Assembly (NCBI GenBank): GCA_963802635.1
Contig: CAWDJJ010000002.1
Span: 868,001-932,000 of the forward strand
DNA from: CAVTLG01 sp963802635
GTDB taxonomy: Bacteria; Chloroflexota; Ktedonobacteria; Ktedonobacterales; Ktedonobacteraceae
Length of the DNA stretch: 64,000 bases
Direction of reading: 5' to 3'
In this document: in pieces, positions 34,762 to 44,353 of the stretch
Position numbering within the stretch: the stretch's first letter is position 1
Layout: the number at the start of each line of letters is the position of its first letter
Translations under genes and position numbers: made by a program
The notes under the pieces: model-generated
Seen by the model: the letters and a program-made list of their open reading frames with translations, nothing else
Told to the model about the DNA's origin: nothing
Database searches by the model: none

Positions 34762-36183
34762 ATGACCCCAGAGGAAGTCCTACAGTTTGCCAAGGATAAC
34801 GGTGTAAAAATCGTCGATGTCAAATTCACCGACCTTCCCGGTACCTGGCAACATTTTAGCGTGCCTGTTCGTCAGCTAAGCGAAGAAATTTTTGTCGAAG
34901 GCATACCTTTCGATGGTTCGAGCATCCGTGGCTTTCAGGCAATTAACGAAAGTGATATGCTGGTTATTCCTGATCCCGACACTGCCTTTATCGACCCTTT
35001 CGCCGCTGTCCCTACGCTAAGTCTGACATGCAATATTGCACACCCCGACAAAAGACCCTATAGCCGCGACCCACGCTATATCGCCCAGAAAGCCGAGCAG
35101 TATTTGCGCGACAGCGGAATCGCCGATACCGCCTATTTCGGACCAGAAGCCGAGTTCTACATCTTCGACAATGTGCGTTACGCGTCCCAGGATAACAAGC
35201 AGTACGCCGAAATCGATTCCGTCGAGGCGGGCTGGAACAGCGAAGGGGGCGATGGCGCATCTAGCCTGGGCCATCTTATGAACGTCAAGGGCGGCTACTT
35301 CCCTGTTCCCCCGAGCGATACCTATCAGGATCTGCGCTCAGAGATGGTGCTCAACCTCGAATCCCTGGGCATCGAAGTCGAGGCTCATCACCACGAAGTA
35401 GGCGCGGCTGGTCAATGCGAAATTGACTATCGCTTCGGCAAGCTGATAGATACTGCCGACAGGATGCTGCTCTTCAAATATGTGGTCAAAAACACTGCCC
35501 GTAAATATGGCAAGACGGTCACGTTTATGCCGAAGCCTGTCTTTGGCGATAATGGCTCCGGTATGCACACGCATCAGAGCCTGTGGAAGGATGAGAAGCC
35601 ACTGTTCTACGAGAAAGGCAGCTACGCCGGACTCTCTCAGACTGCACGCTACTATGTTGGTGGCATTTTGACCCATGCCAATGCGCTGCTAGCTATCGCA
35701 GCACCCAGCACGAATAGCTACAAACGCCTGGTACCAGGCTTCGAAGCACCTGTCAATCTCGTCTTCTCGCTCGGCAACCGCAGCGCAGCCGTACGTATCC
35801 CGGTTGGCGATAATGCCAAGGCAAAGCGTATTGAGTTCCGCTCACCTGATCCAACCGCCAACCCCTATCTGCTCTTCTCGGCCCTGCTCCTGGCTGGTCT
35901 GGACGGTATTCGCAACAGGATTGAACCCAGCGAGCATAACTTCGGGCCGGTTGACCAGGATCTGTATAGTCTGTCTCCTGAAGAGTTGAGCCAGATTGCT
36001 TCTGTCCCTGGTTCGCTAGAGGCGTCACTGGACGCACTCGAAGCAGATCGCGGCTTCCTGTTAGAGGGTGGCGTCTTCACTCAGGATGTACTGGAGAAGT
36101 ACATTGAACTCAAACGCGAACAGGTCGATAAGGTTCGCCTGCGCCCGGTTCCCATTGAGTTCTCGCTCTACTACGACGCCTAA
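34762..36183 (+). CDS. glnA: type I glutamine synthetase
   Basis: ATP-dependent ammonia assimilation into glutamine. 473 residues. Signature regions FDGSSIRGF, GPEAEFYIFD, HHHEVGAAGQCEID, MPKPVFGDNGSGMHTHQS and RIEFRSPD are present. DQDLYSLSPEE near residue 400 matches the adenylylation-site loop of GSI-beta enzymes, with its Tyr. The ATG follows GAGGAG. Monocistronic and ended by a strong terminator. Confidence 0.97.
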   Translation: MTPEEVLQFAKDNGVKIVDVKFTDLPGTWQHFSVPVRQLSEEIFVEGIPFDGSSIRGFQAINESDMLVIPDPDTAFIDPFAAVPTLSLTCNIAHPDKRPYSRDPRYIAQKAEQYLRDSGIADTAYFGPEAEFYIFDNVRYASQDNKQYAEIDSVEAGWNSEGGDGASSLGHLMNVKGGYFPVPPSDTYQDLRSEMVLNLESLGIEVEAHHHEVGAAGQCEIDYRFGKLIDTADRMLLFKYVVKNTARKYGKTVTFMPKPVFGDNGSGMHTHQSLWKDEKPLFYEKGSYAGLSQTARYYVGGILTHANALLAIAAPSTNSYKRLVPGFEAPVNLVFSLGNRSAAVRIPVGDNAKAKRIEFRSPDPTANPYLLFSALLLAGLDGIRNRIEPSEHNFGPVDQDLYSLSPEELSQIASVPGSLEASLDALEADRGFLLEGGVFTQDVLEKYIELKREQVDKVRLRPVPIEFSLYYDA

Positions 36184-36249
36184 GCACAGCACCAAAAGAG
36201 CAAGCTTGTGGCACTCAAATAAGCCCACAAGCTTCACCATAGCCAATAA

Positions 36250-36286
36250 CCGTTACGTATTTTTCCTTACGTAACGGTACTTTTTT
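36250..36286 (+). terminator. glnA intrinsic terminator
   Basis: CCGTTACGTA (36250-36259) and TACGTAACGG (36268-36277) form a perfect 10-bp stem, then TAC and six T residues. An additional stem AAGCTTGTGG/CCCACAAGCTT lies 25 nt upstream. Confidence 0.85.
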
Positions 36287-36396
36287 GGCATTTTCTGAAC
36301 AATACCTTATTTCACGCGAAAGCCCGCATAAATTACTTCTTAATAAGATACATTTTCACAAAATAATGTCCAAAAATAGGCCCTTTTATATTAACA

Positions 36397-36420
36397 TTCT
36401 TCTCTGTATAATGAGAAGAA
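36397..36420 (+). promoter_or_regulatory. -10 box inside a palindrome, upstream of the TIR gene
   Basis: TATAAT (36407-36412) sits between TTCTTCTC (36397-36404) and its perfect inverse GAGAAGAA (36413-36420). Transcription would start about 20 nt before the ATG. The palindrome covers the -10 region and could be a repressor site. Confidence 0.5.
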
Positions 36421-36440
36421 AACAGCGAGGAGCAAACAAC

Positions 36441-37463
36441 ATGGCAGATCAAGCACACCTCACACTGATCATGCAAGATATTCAACAATGGAATGAGTGG
36501 AGACAGCAACGTTCCTACATCGTTCCCGACCTCAGTGGCGCCAACCTCAGTCATGCTAACCTCTCCCATGCCGACCTTCGCCATACCAACCTCTCCCATG
36601 CCAATCTCTCCGCTGCCGATCTCCGCCATGCTAACCTCTACAGTGCCAATCTCAGCCATACTAATCTCTCCCATGCCAATCTCTTCGGTGCTCACCTCTT
36701 TGGTGCCGACCTCTTCGCTGCCAACCTCTACGATGCCGACCTCCGCCATGCCAGCCTCTACAATACTAATCTCTTCGGTGCTAACCTCTCCCACGCCAAC
36801 CTCTTTGGTGCCAACCTTAACGAAGCTGGGATAGGATGGACACAGATGGGAGACAGTGACCTCCGTGTGATCAAGGGACTTGAAACCGTCAAGCATCATG
36901 GACCATCGCCTTTGAGCATCAACGCGGTGTATCAATCTGAAGGCGATATTCCAGAGGCATTTGTAAGAGGGACCGGGGCATCTGGTAGCTTCATTGAATA
37001 TATGCACGCCCTGGCCGCCAAACCCACTCAGTACTTTACTTGCTTCATTAGCTATTCGAGTCAGGATGAACTCTTTGTTCGACGACTGCACTACGACTTG
37101 CAACGGGAAGACGTCCACTGTTGGTTTGCACCAAAAGATAAAGATGTTAGCGACACAATCAAGAAGCGCATTGCCGAGTTAATAAAACTGTACGATAAGT
37201 TGCTGTTGATTCTTTCGGAACACTCTATAGCAAGCAATTGGGTTGCATACGAGATAGAGCATACTTTACATAAGGAACAACAGGGCATGCCCAATGTGCT
37301 GTATCCGATACGCCTGGACAAGACTATTTTGTCCTGCACAGAGGAATGGGCCAACGACATCAAAAAGACCAGGCATATCAGCAACTTTGAGCACTGGACC
37401 GATCCCCAACAGTACCAGGATAGCTTGCAACACTTGTTGCGTGCATTACGTGGCAAACCATAA
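36441..37463 (+). CDS. pentapeptide-repeat protein with C-terminal TIR domain
   Basis: About 340 residues. Residues 28-125 are some twenty tandem A(N/D)LxH/xxLSHANLSHADL-type pentapeptides, forming a right-handed beta helix. From about residue 190 a TIR domain follows: CFISYSSQDELFV, a WFAPKDKDV loop, LLILSEHSIASNWVAYEIEH with the Trp-xxx-Glu spacing of NAD-cleaving TIRs, and YPIRLD. The ATG at 36441 has GAGGAG 8 nt upstream. TIR proteins of this kind act as NADases in defence or as signalling scaffolds; which applies here is open. No Thoeris sensor gene or CBASS cyclase is next to it. Confidence 0.9.
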   Translation: MADQAHLTLIMQDIQQWNEWRQQRSYIVPDLSGANLSHANLSHADLRHTNLSHANLSAADLRHANLYSANLSHTNLSHANLFGAHLFGADLFAANLYDADLRHASLYNTNLFGANLSHANLFGANLNEAGIGWTQMGDSDLRVIKGLETVKHHGPSPLSINAVYQSEGDIPEAFVRGTGASGSFIEYMHALAAKPTQYFTCFISYSSQDELFVRRLHYDLQREDVHCWFAPKDKDVSDTIKKRIAELIKLYDKLLLILSEHSIASNWVAYEIEHTLHKEQQGMPNVLYPIRLDKTILSCTEEWANDIKKTRHISNFEHWTDPQQYQDSLQHLLRALRGKP

Positions 37464-37534
37464 CGCGAAGAGATCCACTGAATCAATCAACCAAACCATA
37501 ACTATAGAGTACCTTCTCTTATGCATACACGGCT

Positions 37535-37554
37535 GATGCCCATATGCATTCAGA
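37535..37554. repeat. palindromic repeat family A, half copy
   Basis: GATGCCCATATGCATTCAGA matches the right half of the family. A short inverted pair GGACTGT/ACAGTCC follows within 50 nt. The rest of the gap up to moaA contains a possible -10 (TATAGT near 37655) and a T-run near 37735 but no recognised RNA. Confidence 0.45.
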
Positions 37555-37769
37555 AAGCTTCTTGGACTGTCAGAAACGCAGTGAGAACGACGATACGCAT
37601 CAACAGTCCTGGAAAGTTACCACATATGAGAGACAGCCAGCCGGATTTTATGCTATAGTGTACGTAATCAAGCATCTCTGTTTAGAGGGTGTCAGGTCCG
37701 CCATAGAGAGAAAAGCGTACCTTCCCAGGGTCCTTTTTTTCTTAGAACAGCAGTGAAGAAGGTATACGA

Positions 37770-38765
37770 ATGGAACTCCTCGTCGATAGCTACGGAAGAC
37801 GTATCAAGAGCCTACGTATCTCTATTACCGATAAATGTAATTTCCGCTGCACTTATTGTATGCCCGCTGAAGGGCTACCCTGGCTCAAGAAGGCGGAAAT
37901 CCTCTCATATGAAGAGATTACACGTATTGCGCACGTGGCTGTAAGTATCGGCATTGAACAAATCCGCTTGACCGGAGGCGAGCCTCTCGTACGACGCGAT
38001 ATGCCAGAGTTGGTACGCCAGCTACACCAGATCGAGGGCTTGCGTAGCTTAAGCCTCACCACAAATGGCATCTTGCTCAACCAACAGGCCAGAGCGCTTG
38101 CCGAGGCTGGTCTTTCACGCATCAATGTTAGCCTGGACTCGCTTGTACGCGAGAAGTTCGCACAACTCACCAGACGCGATCAGCTTGACCGCGTCTTAGA
38201 AGGTCTGGCCGTACTGGAGCAGTATCCAAGCATTCATCCCATAAAAATCAACGCCGTTGCCATCCGTGGCTATACGGAAGACGAAGTGCTGGATTTCGCT
38301 CGTCTAGCACGCAACAAAGCCTACGCGATGCGCTGGATCGAGTTTATGCCGCTCGACGCAGATCAGATCTGGCACAAAGAAGATATTCTCACCGGTCGTG
38401 AAATCAAAAGCATTATCGAAGCGGAGTACGGACCACTGGTGCCGATCACGGGCGGTGATCCCTCCGAGACTGCACGCCGCTATACCTTTAGCGATGGCAT
38501 AGGGGAAGTTGGCTTCATTAACCCCGTGAGCGAGCCGTTTTGTGCCAGTTGCGACCGTATCCGCCTCACCGCTGACGGACAACTGCGCACGTGCCTTTTC
38601 GCAACGACAGAGACAGACCTGCGCGCGGTTATCCGCTCCGACGCCGACGATGAAGCACTGGCCCAGACAATCCGCCAGGCTGTCTGGAATAAAGAGCTGA
38701 AGCACTACATTGGAGACAAACGTTTTAAACGCGCCAACCGCAGTATGTCAATGATCGGTGGCTAA
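37770..38765 (+). CDS. moaA: GTP 3',8-cyclase (molybdopterin synthesis)
   Basis: Radical SAM enzyme that starts molybdenum cofactor synthesis from GTP. 331 residues. N-terminal cluster CNFRCTYC (CX3CX2C), C-terminal second cluster CASCDRIRLTADGQLRTC, and the terminal GG pair needed for catalysis are all visible. GAAGAAGG precedes the ATG. thyX follows after 20 nt, probably in the same transcript. Confidence 0.96.
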   Translation: MELLVDSYGRRIKSLRISITDKCNFRCTYCMPAEGLPWLKKAEILSYEEITRIAHVAVSIGIEQIRLTGGEPLVRRDMPELVRQLHQIEGLRSLSLTTNGILLNQQARALAEAGLSRINVSLDSLVREKFAQLTRRDQLDRVLEGLAVLEQYPSIHPIKINAVAIRGYTEDEVLDFARLARNKAYAMRWIEFMPLDADQIWHKEDILTGREIKSIIEAEYGPLVPITGGDPSETARRYTFSDGIGEVGFINPVSEPFCASCDRIRLTADGQLRTCLFATTETDLRAVIRSDADDEALAQTIRQAVWNKELKHYIGDKRFKRANRSMSMIGG

Positions 38766-38786
38766 GAATAAGAAAAGGAGATCACA

Positions 38787-39708
38787 TTGTCTTCACTCGA
38801 CGCACAAACACTTTTCGCAACCATGAGCGGAGATGAAAGCAACGGCTTTGCTACTATTCACGCGCCAGTTCAACACTCGGCAAGCGGCACAGCATACTTA
38901 CAGGTCCCGGGAGTCGTTGTACTATCCCGCCCGACCATCAATATGGCAGGACTCAGCGGCTTCCTGGGTGGCTACGACCCCGCGCTCCAATTCTCAGCCT
39001 ATTTAGGCGATCCCACCATACTCCCTGAGGGCGCACAATTGTGCAAAGTCGCCGGGCAGATCTGCTATATGAGTTTGGGACCGAAACGCTCGAAAAAACG
39101 AGAAAGCCAGGCAGTATTTCGACAATCTCAAGTCTTCCGGTCATGGCTCCGTTTTTGAGCATGCAAACTTCAGCCTGCTATTATATGGTATCTCGCGCAG
39201 CGTAACACATGAGCTTGTGCGTCATCGTGCAGGCTTTGGAAACTCTCAATTGAGTCAGCGTTATGTCTCAGGCAAGATGCTGCGCTTTGTTGAACGCCCA
39301 GAATACCGCACAGATGAGCAATTACATAGCCAGTTCTTACAGCGCATCGACCGTGCCGCTGAAGAGTACGCAGCACTGACAGAGCGCTTGCTGGAGATGC
39401 AAAAAGCCGGTGTGGAGATACTGAGCGCCGATGCCCGTACTGATCTGCGCAAAAAAGTACAACAAACGGCTCGCTCTGTGCTGCCCAATGAGACCGAAAC
39501 GGTGATTGTAACCACTGGGAACGCTCGCGCCTGGCGACATTTTATTGAAGCACGTGCCAATGCGCACGCCGAAACCGAAATACGAGAACTGGCCGTCCGC
39601 GCATTCCTCTGTCTGCAACGGACAGACCCAGTGCTCTTCGACGACTATAGCCTCGTCAAGCTCTCCGACGGCACTTACGCGGTACACACAGATTTTGAGA
39701 AGATCTAG
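38787..39708 (+). pseudogene. thyX: flavin-dependent thymidylate synthase ThyX, frameshifted
   Basis: Makes dTMP using FAD and methylene-tetrahydrofolate. The TTG start has AAGGAG 7 nt upstream. The first frame gives KVAGQICYMSLGPKRSK, then the product shifts; the second frame contains the signature RHRAGFGNSQLSQRYVSG. Removing one A from the run of six at 39093-39098 joins them as KRSKNEKARQYFDNLKSSGH, which is the expected text. Restored length is about 306 residues. dTMP synthesis is essential and no thyA is seen in the window, so a sequence error is more likely than real loss. Confidence 0.88.
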
Positions 39709-39756
39709 TCCACGGCACTCTCAAATTGAAAGAAAAGGATCGGCGGCAAGTTTCCT

Positions 39757-40294
39757 TCATAACTCGCGCCGATATAAACATAACCCCTCCGGTGCAGGCT
39801 CAGGAGTCGGTTGCATCTCACATTTTGCCGCTAGTTGTGCAGCAGAGACATCTCGCGCTGGCAACAGAGCCTCGAAGTATACCGGCACCCCGGCCTGCTC
39901 CGCCTCGAATTTCAAACTCGGCTGCCAGCAGGCGCGCACAATTCAAGGCACAGATGAATAGCGCGCGCCCCGCATGCATATGCCGATATGCTGGATGGAC
40001 AGTTCCCTGGCAGATAAAATGATAAGCAAGCGGCTCCTGGCGCAACTGCACAAGCGTATAGCCAGCGATCTCACCCTCTACCCCTTCTAACGTACCGGCC
40101 TGTCCCCAGGTATTCACCTCATCGTCATCGTCCGTAATCACAAAGGCATTCGCGGCAGCCGCGAGTGCAGGATCAGTCAGCCAGGCAACAAAAGCATCCT
40201 CGTCCGGTGCTGCTATCCCATCAGCTTGCGCGGCAGCCTGGTGGATATGCCACAGAGTCGGTATATCCTCGAAGCGGAAATTGCGTATACGCAC
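39757..40294 (-). pseudogene. GNAT-family acetyltransferase, frameshifted
   Basis: The N-terminal frame reads MRIRNFRFEDIPTLWHIHQA with a later VHPAYRHMHAGRALF acetyl-CoA loop, typical of the GNAT fold. Near its end the text becomes low-complexity, while the next frame carries a sensible C-terminus (KFEAEQAGVPVYFEALLP). GAATTTC at 39907-39913 has one base too many; correcting it joins AAEFEFEAEQAG. Restored length is about 178 residues. Substrate unknown. Confidence 0.72.
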
Positions 40295-40345
40295 AGCACA
40301 TCTCGATCTTCACAAAAAACAAAGAGTCCTAGAGCATCTAACCCT

Positions 40346-41173
40346 CTACGAGCGCAAAAAATAGTTCACAGCCTGCATAAATGCCTCAAAGCTGCTACGA
40401 TGAATATTGTGGGTTGCTCCATCAATTTGGGCAGCGCGACTACGCATCGAGAGGTAGCTTATTGCACGTTCCCAGGCGGCCTCATCGAGCGTGGTACCTT
40501 TGGCTGCATCAGCCCGCACTAAAAGCGTTGGTGCCGCAATCTGAGCAAGTAAAGGCAGGAGATCTCCCTGCTGCCACGCTTCGCGAAACACGCTGGCAAC
40601 ACCCTCGCGGCTTACCTTGCTGATAGCATCAAGCTTGCCCTCTATGTCGGCCTCTGTCCAACCTGGACTGTTAGCCCGATACTCCTCCCGCAACTCAGCA
40701 CGCAGGCGACCAATATCCCCGGTGTAGAAAGCAATCACCTCTTCAGGTCTATCATGATTGAAAGCGTGAGCCGGATCTTCAAGGATCACGTGCGAGAAGC
40801 CAGGCGCATCCGCTCCACTTGCCAGCACAATTGCAGTAGCACCACCCCATGAATGACCCACAAGCAATGGATTTTCCAGGTTCAATGCCCGTATGAACGC
40901 AGACGCATCATCGGCTGTATGGCGCAAACTATAGACACCAGGCGCTGGTTTGATACTATCACCATGACCACGCATATCGAGCGCATAGACACGGTAGCGA
41001 TCAGCCAGGGCTGGACCAACACGCACCCACCTCAGAGCTGAACTAGTGATGCCGTGTAGCAATACCGCGCCAGGAAGGTCAGTCTTTTCCGCGCCCCAAC
41101 TCAAATAATGAAAACGACCAGCAGGAAGATCAATTGTGTGCGACTGAACGACTACATCCAGTTTATCTGTCAT
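40346..41173 (-). CDS. alpha/beta hydrolase
   Basis: 275 residues. Oxyanion segment LLHGITSSALRW, nucleophile elbow GHSWGGA with Ser near residue 108 and C-terminal His in GATHNIHRS fit the alpha/beta hydrolase fold; DMRGHGDSIKP is typical of esterase or epoxide-hydrolase-like members. Substrate unknown. Monocistronic on the minus strand. Confidence 0.9.
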   Translation of the reverse strand: MTDKLDVVVQSHTIDLPAGRFHYLSWGAEKTDLPGAVLLHGITSSALRWVRVGPALADRYRVYALDMRGHGDSIKPAPGVYSLRHTADDASAFIRALNLENPLLVGHSWGGATAIVLASGADAPGFSHVILEDPAHAFNHDRPEEVIAFYTGDIGRLRAELREEYRANSPGWTEADIEGKLDAISKVSREGVASVFREAWQQGDLLPLLAQIAAPTLLVRADAAKGTTLDEAAWERAISYLSMRSRAAQIDGATHNIHRSSFEAFMQAVNYFLRS

Positions 41174-41334
41174 TATATTTCACCTTTGTTCAATTCCTCG
41201 CAAGGTTACCAGGAAGATTAGTGGTCATAGCACCAAGGACTCCTTCAATCAAATAAACAACACGGGTCAAAACAAAGAACCTGTGATATCTACAGGTATT
41301 TATTATAGCATCCCTGGTTTCAGTAGAAGACGCT

Positions 41335-42388
41335 TCAATCATTTTGTTCATTCTCTTGTGAAATCATGCGCATTTTCACAAAACTTCTAGCTGCCTTCGC
41401 TGGATATGGATCATGTCCTTCATGCTCTGTTTCATCACAATTTGGCAGGCAATTCTCAATTACACCTTTCCTTGGCAGAGATTCTGGAAGCGCTACAGCA
41501 TGAATATATCTATGTTTATCAGTTGCTATAGTCACATGGTATGCTTTTCCATCGCCCTTGATGAAAAAAATGAGATCTCCAGCTCTCGTTTTCATGTTCA
41601 CCAAGCTCTTGGAAGAGTTCAGGATGCTTTTGACAGTATTGATATTGTATAAGCGAATTACGTGGCATATCTCTCAGCCCTGCCATATGGCAAACGTTCT
41701 GTGTGAAGCCGCTAGCATCGACACCTTTCGAATTCACTCCACCGTACTCAAACTCAACTTGTTTATCCAAGAACGCCCGGGCATATTTGACTGCCTCAGC
41801 CCCAGTTTTGCGGGGAAATGGATCGTTCTTGCTACGTATCTCAACATCCTCTCGTTTAACCCACCCTTTTTCATTTCCTGGAAAGGCGACCGGAATACGG
41901 TCTCCCACATAGTCACCTTTGATAAGCGATAATCGGTCTCCGAGATGAAGTTCATCTAGCGTTGTGTCTCCTGTTGCATCTTGATAAAGAGGTGTCTCAA
42001 GCTCAGAAGTAGTGACTACGGCTACTTTATGAAGAGATATATCGCCAATGTCTTTCCCATCATATCTCTTCATAACTGGCTTCGCTACGTCATTCTTGTC
42101 AACCAAACCTCGAAAGCCAGCATCCACGTTTACAAACATCATCTCTCTGCCGTCCACTGTGCGGTCTTCTACACGCGTCATAGAAGTGTTCATCCGTACC
42201 TGGGACTGCATCTCTAACTGTCCTTCATTATTTGTTCTGTATATCGTGATAATACTTCTGTTAACAACAAATTCGTCTTTATAGACGTGGTCCCCTAGTC
42301 GGTCATGCAGTTGTTCGAGGCGTTCGGTTGCATTCTTATACTCATGAGCGAGAGAGACCATCGTGAGAGCGCTTATACGAAGCATCAT
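41335..42388 (-). pseudogene. NlpC/P60-like protein with SH3-type domain, frameshifted, catalytic Cys replaced
   Basis: The first 45 residues repeat a segment of the upstream gene (NATERLEQLHDRLGD). An SH3-like part follows (TPLYQDATGD to GWVKREDV), then an NlpC/P60 fold: YARAFLDKQVEFEYGG, GVDASGFTQNVCHMAG and, in another frame, RAGDLIFFIKGDGKAYHVTI. The catalytic Cys of the usual DCSG motif is Ala here (codon GCT, 41715-41717), while the His is kept. One extra base near 41611-41620 (GAGTTC or GGAA) separates the frames. Restored length is about 350 residues. Likely binding protein rather than peptidase. Confidence 0.65.
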
Positions 42389-42914
42389 GTCTCACCATGT
42401 CCTTACGTGCACGTTGGATTTGTAACATTTCCGGGAAATCGCTTGACCTGAGACCTCTTAACAGTTCTCCAACGCGTTTCCCAACGGCAACCATGCGCCT
42501 ATCTAGTTGCTTTATATTGTATATGTAATCCCCCAGCCGGTCATGCAGTTGTTCGAGACGCTCAACTGCATTTTCGTAGCTAGCTACAAATTTCTCTTTA
42601 GTAGCTTTATCTGAAGTTTTTTCAGCAACGCTTTTGTAAGTATTTGCAGACTTAGCCCACTTCTCGTACTCACCCCTGATCTGGTTTGATGACTGTCCCA
42701 AAAAATCATTAGATTTAGGATCATCAGTAAGAGCTTCAAGACCTTTTGTTACCATACTAAGCCTGTTATCTAGCTTCTGCATATTTCCTTTCTCTTGTTG
42801 ATCACGACCTTCCGGTTCACTTGTATCTCTGTAAACATTAAGACTTTCTTCTGAATGGTTAGAATGACTATCGTTACCCTCCATTGATCTCTTGAAACTC
42901 TCAACCATTATCAA
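42342..42914 (-). CDS. coiled-coil protein of unknown function
   Basis: 190 residues with a polar N-terminal 45 residues and a long helical remainder (LDNRLSMVTKGLEALTDDP, YENAVERLEQLHDRLGDYI). No signal peptide. Its 3' end overlaps the start of the next gene by 47 nt in a +1 frame, and both share the block ERLEQLHDRLGD with matching DNA. The overlap could be genuine or another one-base insertion that splits a single long gene reaching 41335. No family recognised. Confidence 0.6.
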   Translation of the reverse strand: MIMVESFKRSMEGNDSHSNHSEESLNVYRDTSEPEGRDQQEKGNMQKLDNRLSMVTKGLEALTDDPKSNDFLGQSSNQIRGEYEKWAKSANTYKSVAEKTSDKATKEKFVASYENAVERLEQLHDRLGDYIYNIKQLDRRMVAVGKRVGELLRGLRSSDFPEMLQIQRARKDMVRHDASYKRSHDGLSRS

Positions 42915-43381
42915 GCTCCTTTCAATAGTTTAGTGGTACACTTGAGCAAACTGGCTTGTACGTTGACTTTACAAAGAATGGTCGAACGAAGAGCTTATAG
43001 CTTGTTACATCATACTCTACTCAAATTGACTTTTCTTCTACAAGATATGATAACATGGAAGGCACTCCGAATGATCCAATTTTCGCCCACGAAGCACAAT
43101 GATCTACAATTCATCACACTTGATAAGGAGGGACCAGAATGAAGCGTTGGCGGTGCAAAAACTGTCCCTATCGCGGGCTAGCAAAAATCGCTCTTAGCAG
43201 GTAAATTATCAGAGGAGCTATATTATTCAAAGAAATGAAGCATCTGCTTTTTGAGTACCGAAGCGACGAGCAAACGAGAAGAGCAGATAGAAGACGTAGT
43301 GCATGCACCGGAAGAGTTTGCATGAAAAGAGTTTGCAGAACAGTCCTTCTTATGACATGGATGTACAGAAAGGATACTATC
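42915..43381. other. intergenic region between divergent accessory genes
   Basis: No convincing gene. TTGACT (43026-43031) and GATAAC (43049-43054), 17 nt apart, could be a promoter for the plus-strand disordered protein. The 24 nt at 43011-43034 recur at 44672-44695 with two mismatches. Confidence 0.35.
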
Positions 43382-44353
43382 ATGGCACATCCGAATCGGT
43401 CCGGTTTCGGTCCTCGAGAAACTCACCTACCTACGGACAATAGTAATCATCTTGATACAAATAGTAATCCGCGGGGACTCAGCGCTGGTGATTTGAGTCG
43501 CATTGGCCTTGGCCTTCAGCCTGGCAGCAGCTTCGGTCATCACACAAATTTGATCCGCAATCTGACAGGAATTGACGGACGTTTGACAGCAGTGGGTGGA
43601 TTGGAGCAAATAATGCAAAATCTCCGCACTCCATCTCGACAGGTATCAGATAACCCGTATGGTCCTTATGGAAGTGCAGGCAATGATAGAAATAATCAGG
43701 GGCAATATAATTATAATCCGGGTAACACAACTCAAACGACACATCAGCACATCAGTCGTGACTATCCTGGGGGGCAATACAACCAACATACAGTAGAGCA
43801 AACGACTTGGCGTGATACTCCGCAGGGTAACAATAATCAGGATAACAATAATCAGGGTGGTTATACAGGTGATGTAAATCGAACGACATTTCAGAATACC
43901 GCTTATACCGATAATTATGGGAATACTGCTGGAACTGTTATAGTTCAGGCAGAGCGTTGGTATGGCCGTAGAGCAATTCAAGCGGCAGATGAGCATGTCA
44001 GTGATGACGATGAAGCACAGCGAACGGAAAGTGAGAGCGGCAGTGATGACGATGAAGCACAGCGAACGGAAAATGAGAACGGCAGTGGTGATGGTGAAGA
44101 ACAGCAAACGGAAAATGAGAACGGCAGTGGTGATGAAACACAGCAAACAACAGGTGGGTACGAATCTGATACAGGTGGGTACAGCAGTGATGGTTATGGA
44201 CATGAAACGACAGAAGAGTACAACAATAATCAGGGAGACCAGCCTCGCTATGTAGCCAATACCGACCATTATGGCAGGGTTTACTATACAGACCAGCACG
44301 GCCGTAGATTAAACTACCACAGCGAAGATGATAGTGATGATGATGATGAATAG
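43382..44353 (+). CDS. prion-like, intrinsically disordered acidic protein
   Basis: About 323 residues. The ATG at 43382 has AAAGGA upstream. The first 100 residues contain one ordered-looking stretch (NLTGIDGRLTAVGGLEQIM); the middle is rich in Asn, Gln, Gly, Tyr and Thr (QGNNNQDNNNQGGYTG); the end is strongly acidic. A 14-residue unit, SDDDEAQRTESESG, repeats about 3.5 times. After the TAG stop the same frame stays open for 36 more codons (to 44464) and reads on as QTINGHGSND and NRTTGGHGSN, echoing the repeats, so the stop may replace a Gln codon. No signal peptide, no recognised family. Confidence 0.6.
   Translation: MAHPNRSGFGPRETHLPTDNSNHLDTNSNPRGLSAGDLSRIGLGLQPGSSFGHHTNLIRNLTGIDGRLTAVGGLEQIMQNLRTPSRQVSDNPYGPYGSAGNDRNNQGQYNYNPGNTTQTTHQHISRDYPGGQYNQHTVEQTTWRDTPQGNNNQDNNNQGGYTGDVNRTTFQNTAYTDNYGNTAGTVIVQAERWYGRRAIQAADEHVSDDDEAQRTESESGSDDDEAQRTENENGSGDGEEQQTENENGSGDETQQTTGGYESDTGGYSSDGYGHETTEEYNNNQGDQPRYVANTDHYGRVYYTDQHGRRLNYHSEDDSDDDDE
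44000..44150 (+). repeat. 42-nt tandem repeats in the disordered protein gene
   Basis: Units at 44000-44041, 44042-44083 and 44084-44125 plus a partial unit to about 44150, beginning AGTGATGACGATGAAGCACA. They code for the acidic 14-residue repeat. Confidence 0.8.

Noticed and set aside
36333..37118. Long minus-strand open frame (261 codons) opposite the pentapeptide-repeat gene
   Set aside because: It mirrors the 15-nt repeat periodicity of the plus-strand gene, has no ribosome site, and its product is a meaningless E-V-G-M repeat.
37690..37735. GTCAGGTCC sequence upstream of moaA, resembling the SRP RNA domain IV core
   Set aside because: The GGAA tetraloop and the opposite AGCAGC side of the SRP core are missing, and the flanks do not pair.
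32467..44353. Reassignment of TAA/TAG to glutamine, suggested by two apparent CAA/CAG to stop changes
   Set aside because: Many intact genes here end in TAA and TAG at the expected length, so the stops are read normally.
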